Shown here piece by piece: positions 63,609 to 64,000 of a stretch of 64,000 nucleotides of DNA. The stretch covers positions 62,001 through 126,000 of the forward strand of contig NZ_MRYA01000006.1 of the NCBI RefSeq assembly GCF_001921745.1, given 5' to 3'. A model generated the notes under the pieces. It did not search any database. It was not told the origin of the DNA and worked only from the letters and a program-made list of their open reading frames with translations. The stretch is from Psychrobacter sp. Cmf 22.2 (GTDB lineage: Bacteria > Pseudomonadota > Gammaproteobacteria > Pseudomonadales > Moraxellaceae). The first letter of the stretch is position 1, and each line of letters starts with the position of its first letter. Both the position numbers and the translations under genes were made by a program.

Positions 63609-64000
63609 ATGAGTACCGATGACCATCCCAATAAAATCAAAATTAAAAACCAAGGTAAAAAAGGGTTGGTATGGATTGATTTAGAAATGACTGGGCTCAA
63701 CACCTTAACTGATGAGATTATCGAGATTGCCACTGTCGTCACTGACGAAGATTTAAACGTCCTTGCAGAAGGGCCAGTGTTTGCGATTAAGGTATCTGAT
63801 CGGGTATTAAATAGTATGGATGAGTGGAATACCAAACAACATGGACAATCAGGCTTGGTTGATCGTGTACGTCGTAGCAGCGTGACGCTGGCAGAGGCTG
63901 AAGCTGAAACCATTAAGTTTTTGAATAAATGGGTCGATAGCGGTAAGTCGCCGATGTGCGGTAACTCAATCTGTCAAGATCGTCGATTTTTGGCGCGGCA
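63609..64000 (+). CDS. orn: Oligoribonuclease (3' end outside window)
   Basis: First 130 codons only. ATG at 63609 with AGGA six bases upstream. N-terminal polar extension of about 18 residues, then [20 protein letters not shown] (DEDDh exonuclease motif I) and [33 protein letters not shown] (motif II Asp region) reaches the window end. Orn degrades 2-5 nt RNA to mononucleotides and is usually essential in gammaproteobacteria. Divergent from rsgA, the usual arrangement. Confidence 0.95.
   Translation, partial: MSTDDHPNKIKIKNQGKKGLVWIDLEMTGLNTLTDEIIEIATVVTDEDLNVLAEGPVFAIKVSDRVLNSMDEWNTKQHGQSGLVDRVRRSSVTLAEAEAETIKFLNKWVDSGKSPMCGNSICQDRRFLAR

Overview
The window looks like chromosomal DNA of a Moraxellaceae gammaproteobacterium, most probably Psychrobacter. 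This rests on remembered family resemblance (nadA/nadB beside a NadQ-type regulator, the secB-grxC-yibN block, Acinetobacter/Psychrobacter-like capsule enzymes), on moderate GC in housekeeping genes and on AT-rich intergenic DNA. No database search was run. I see 59 protein-coding genes (the last cut by the window edge), no rRNA or tRNA gene, no CRISPR array, no intact insertion sequence and no prophage.

Layout. 0-9 kb: an uncharacterised cytosolic protein, a solo TonB-family protein, an MscS channel, ybeY and phoH, then two FAD hydroxylases of the ubiquinone family. Two copies of a 144-147 bp palindromic, MITE-like element lie here. 8.6-23 kb: two tandem OmpA-like lipoproteins, a LysO-type exporter, the NAD module (nadA-nadB opposed to nadQ-nadC), marC, a trimethylamine-monooxygenase-like FMO, a LysE/ArgO exporter, a tandem trio of divergent paralogues of unknown function, and rluB.

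23.5-45 kb is one large surface-polysaccharide (capsule/O-antigen) locus, all on the plus strand. It holds the export and control genes (wza-wzb-wzc), UDP-GlcNAc 4,6-dehydratase, UDP-HexNAc dehydrogenase and 4-epimerase (tviB/tviC type), Wzx and two ATP-grasp ligases. These are followed by a glycosyltransferase, Wzy, a second glycosyltransferase and a PglC-type initiating transferase. A formyltransferase-like enzyme, a PIG-L deacetylase, PglD and PglE complete the chemistry, with a DUF4184 membrane protein and one small unknown gene between them. The inferred product is a Wzy-dependent polysaccharide started on a bacillosamine-type sugar and containing an N-acetylhexosaminuronic acid. The two ATP-grasp enzymes suggest amide (amino-acid-like) decoration, and the formyltransferase/deacetylase pair suggests N-acyl remodelling. 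The centre of the locus (about 31.7-37.8 kb) is visibly more AT-rich than its flanks, as expected for an exchangeable serotype-specific core.

45-64 kb is housekeeping: scpB-scpA-trpS, an LpxL-type acyltransferase, rpsI-rplM with a clear promoter and leader hairpin, rsmD, mrdA (PBP2), a DUF445 membrane protein, ccmF-ccmG-ccmH-ccmI without ccmABCDE, adk, secB-grxC-yibN, rsgA and the 5' part of orn.

The most interesting signals are: (1) a NadQ-like regulator with matching palindromes over the nadA and nadC promoters; (2) the three-gene tandem family at 19.8-21.9 kb; (3) the ATP-grasp pair and the translationally coupled PglC-formyltransferase-deacetylase trio in the polysaccharide locus; (4) the palindromic repeat family whose two copies differ while still pairing between their arms.
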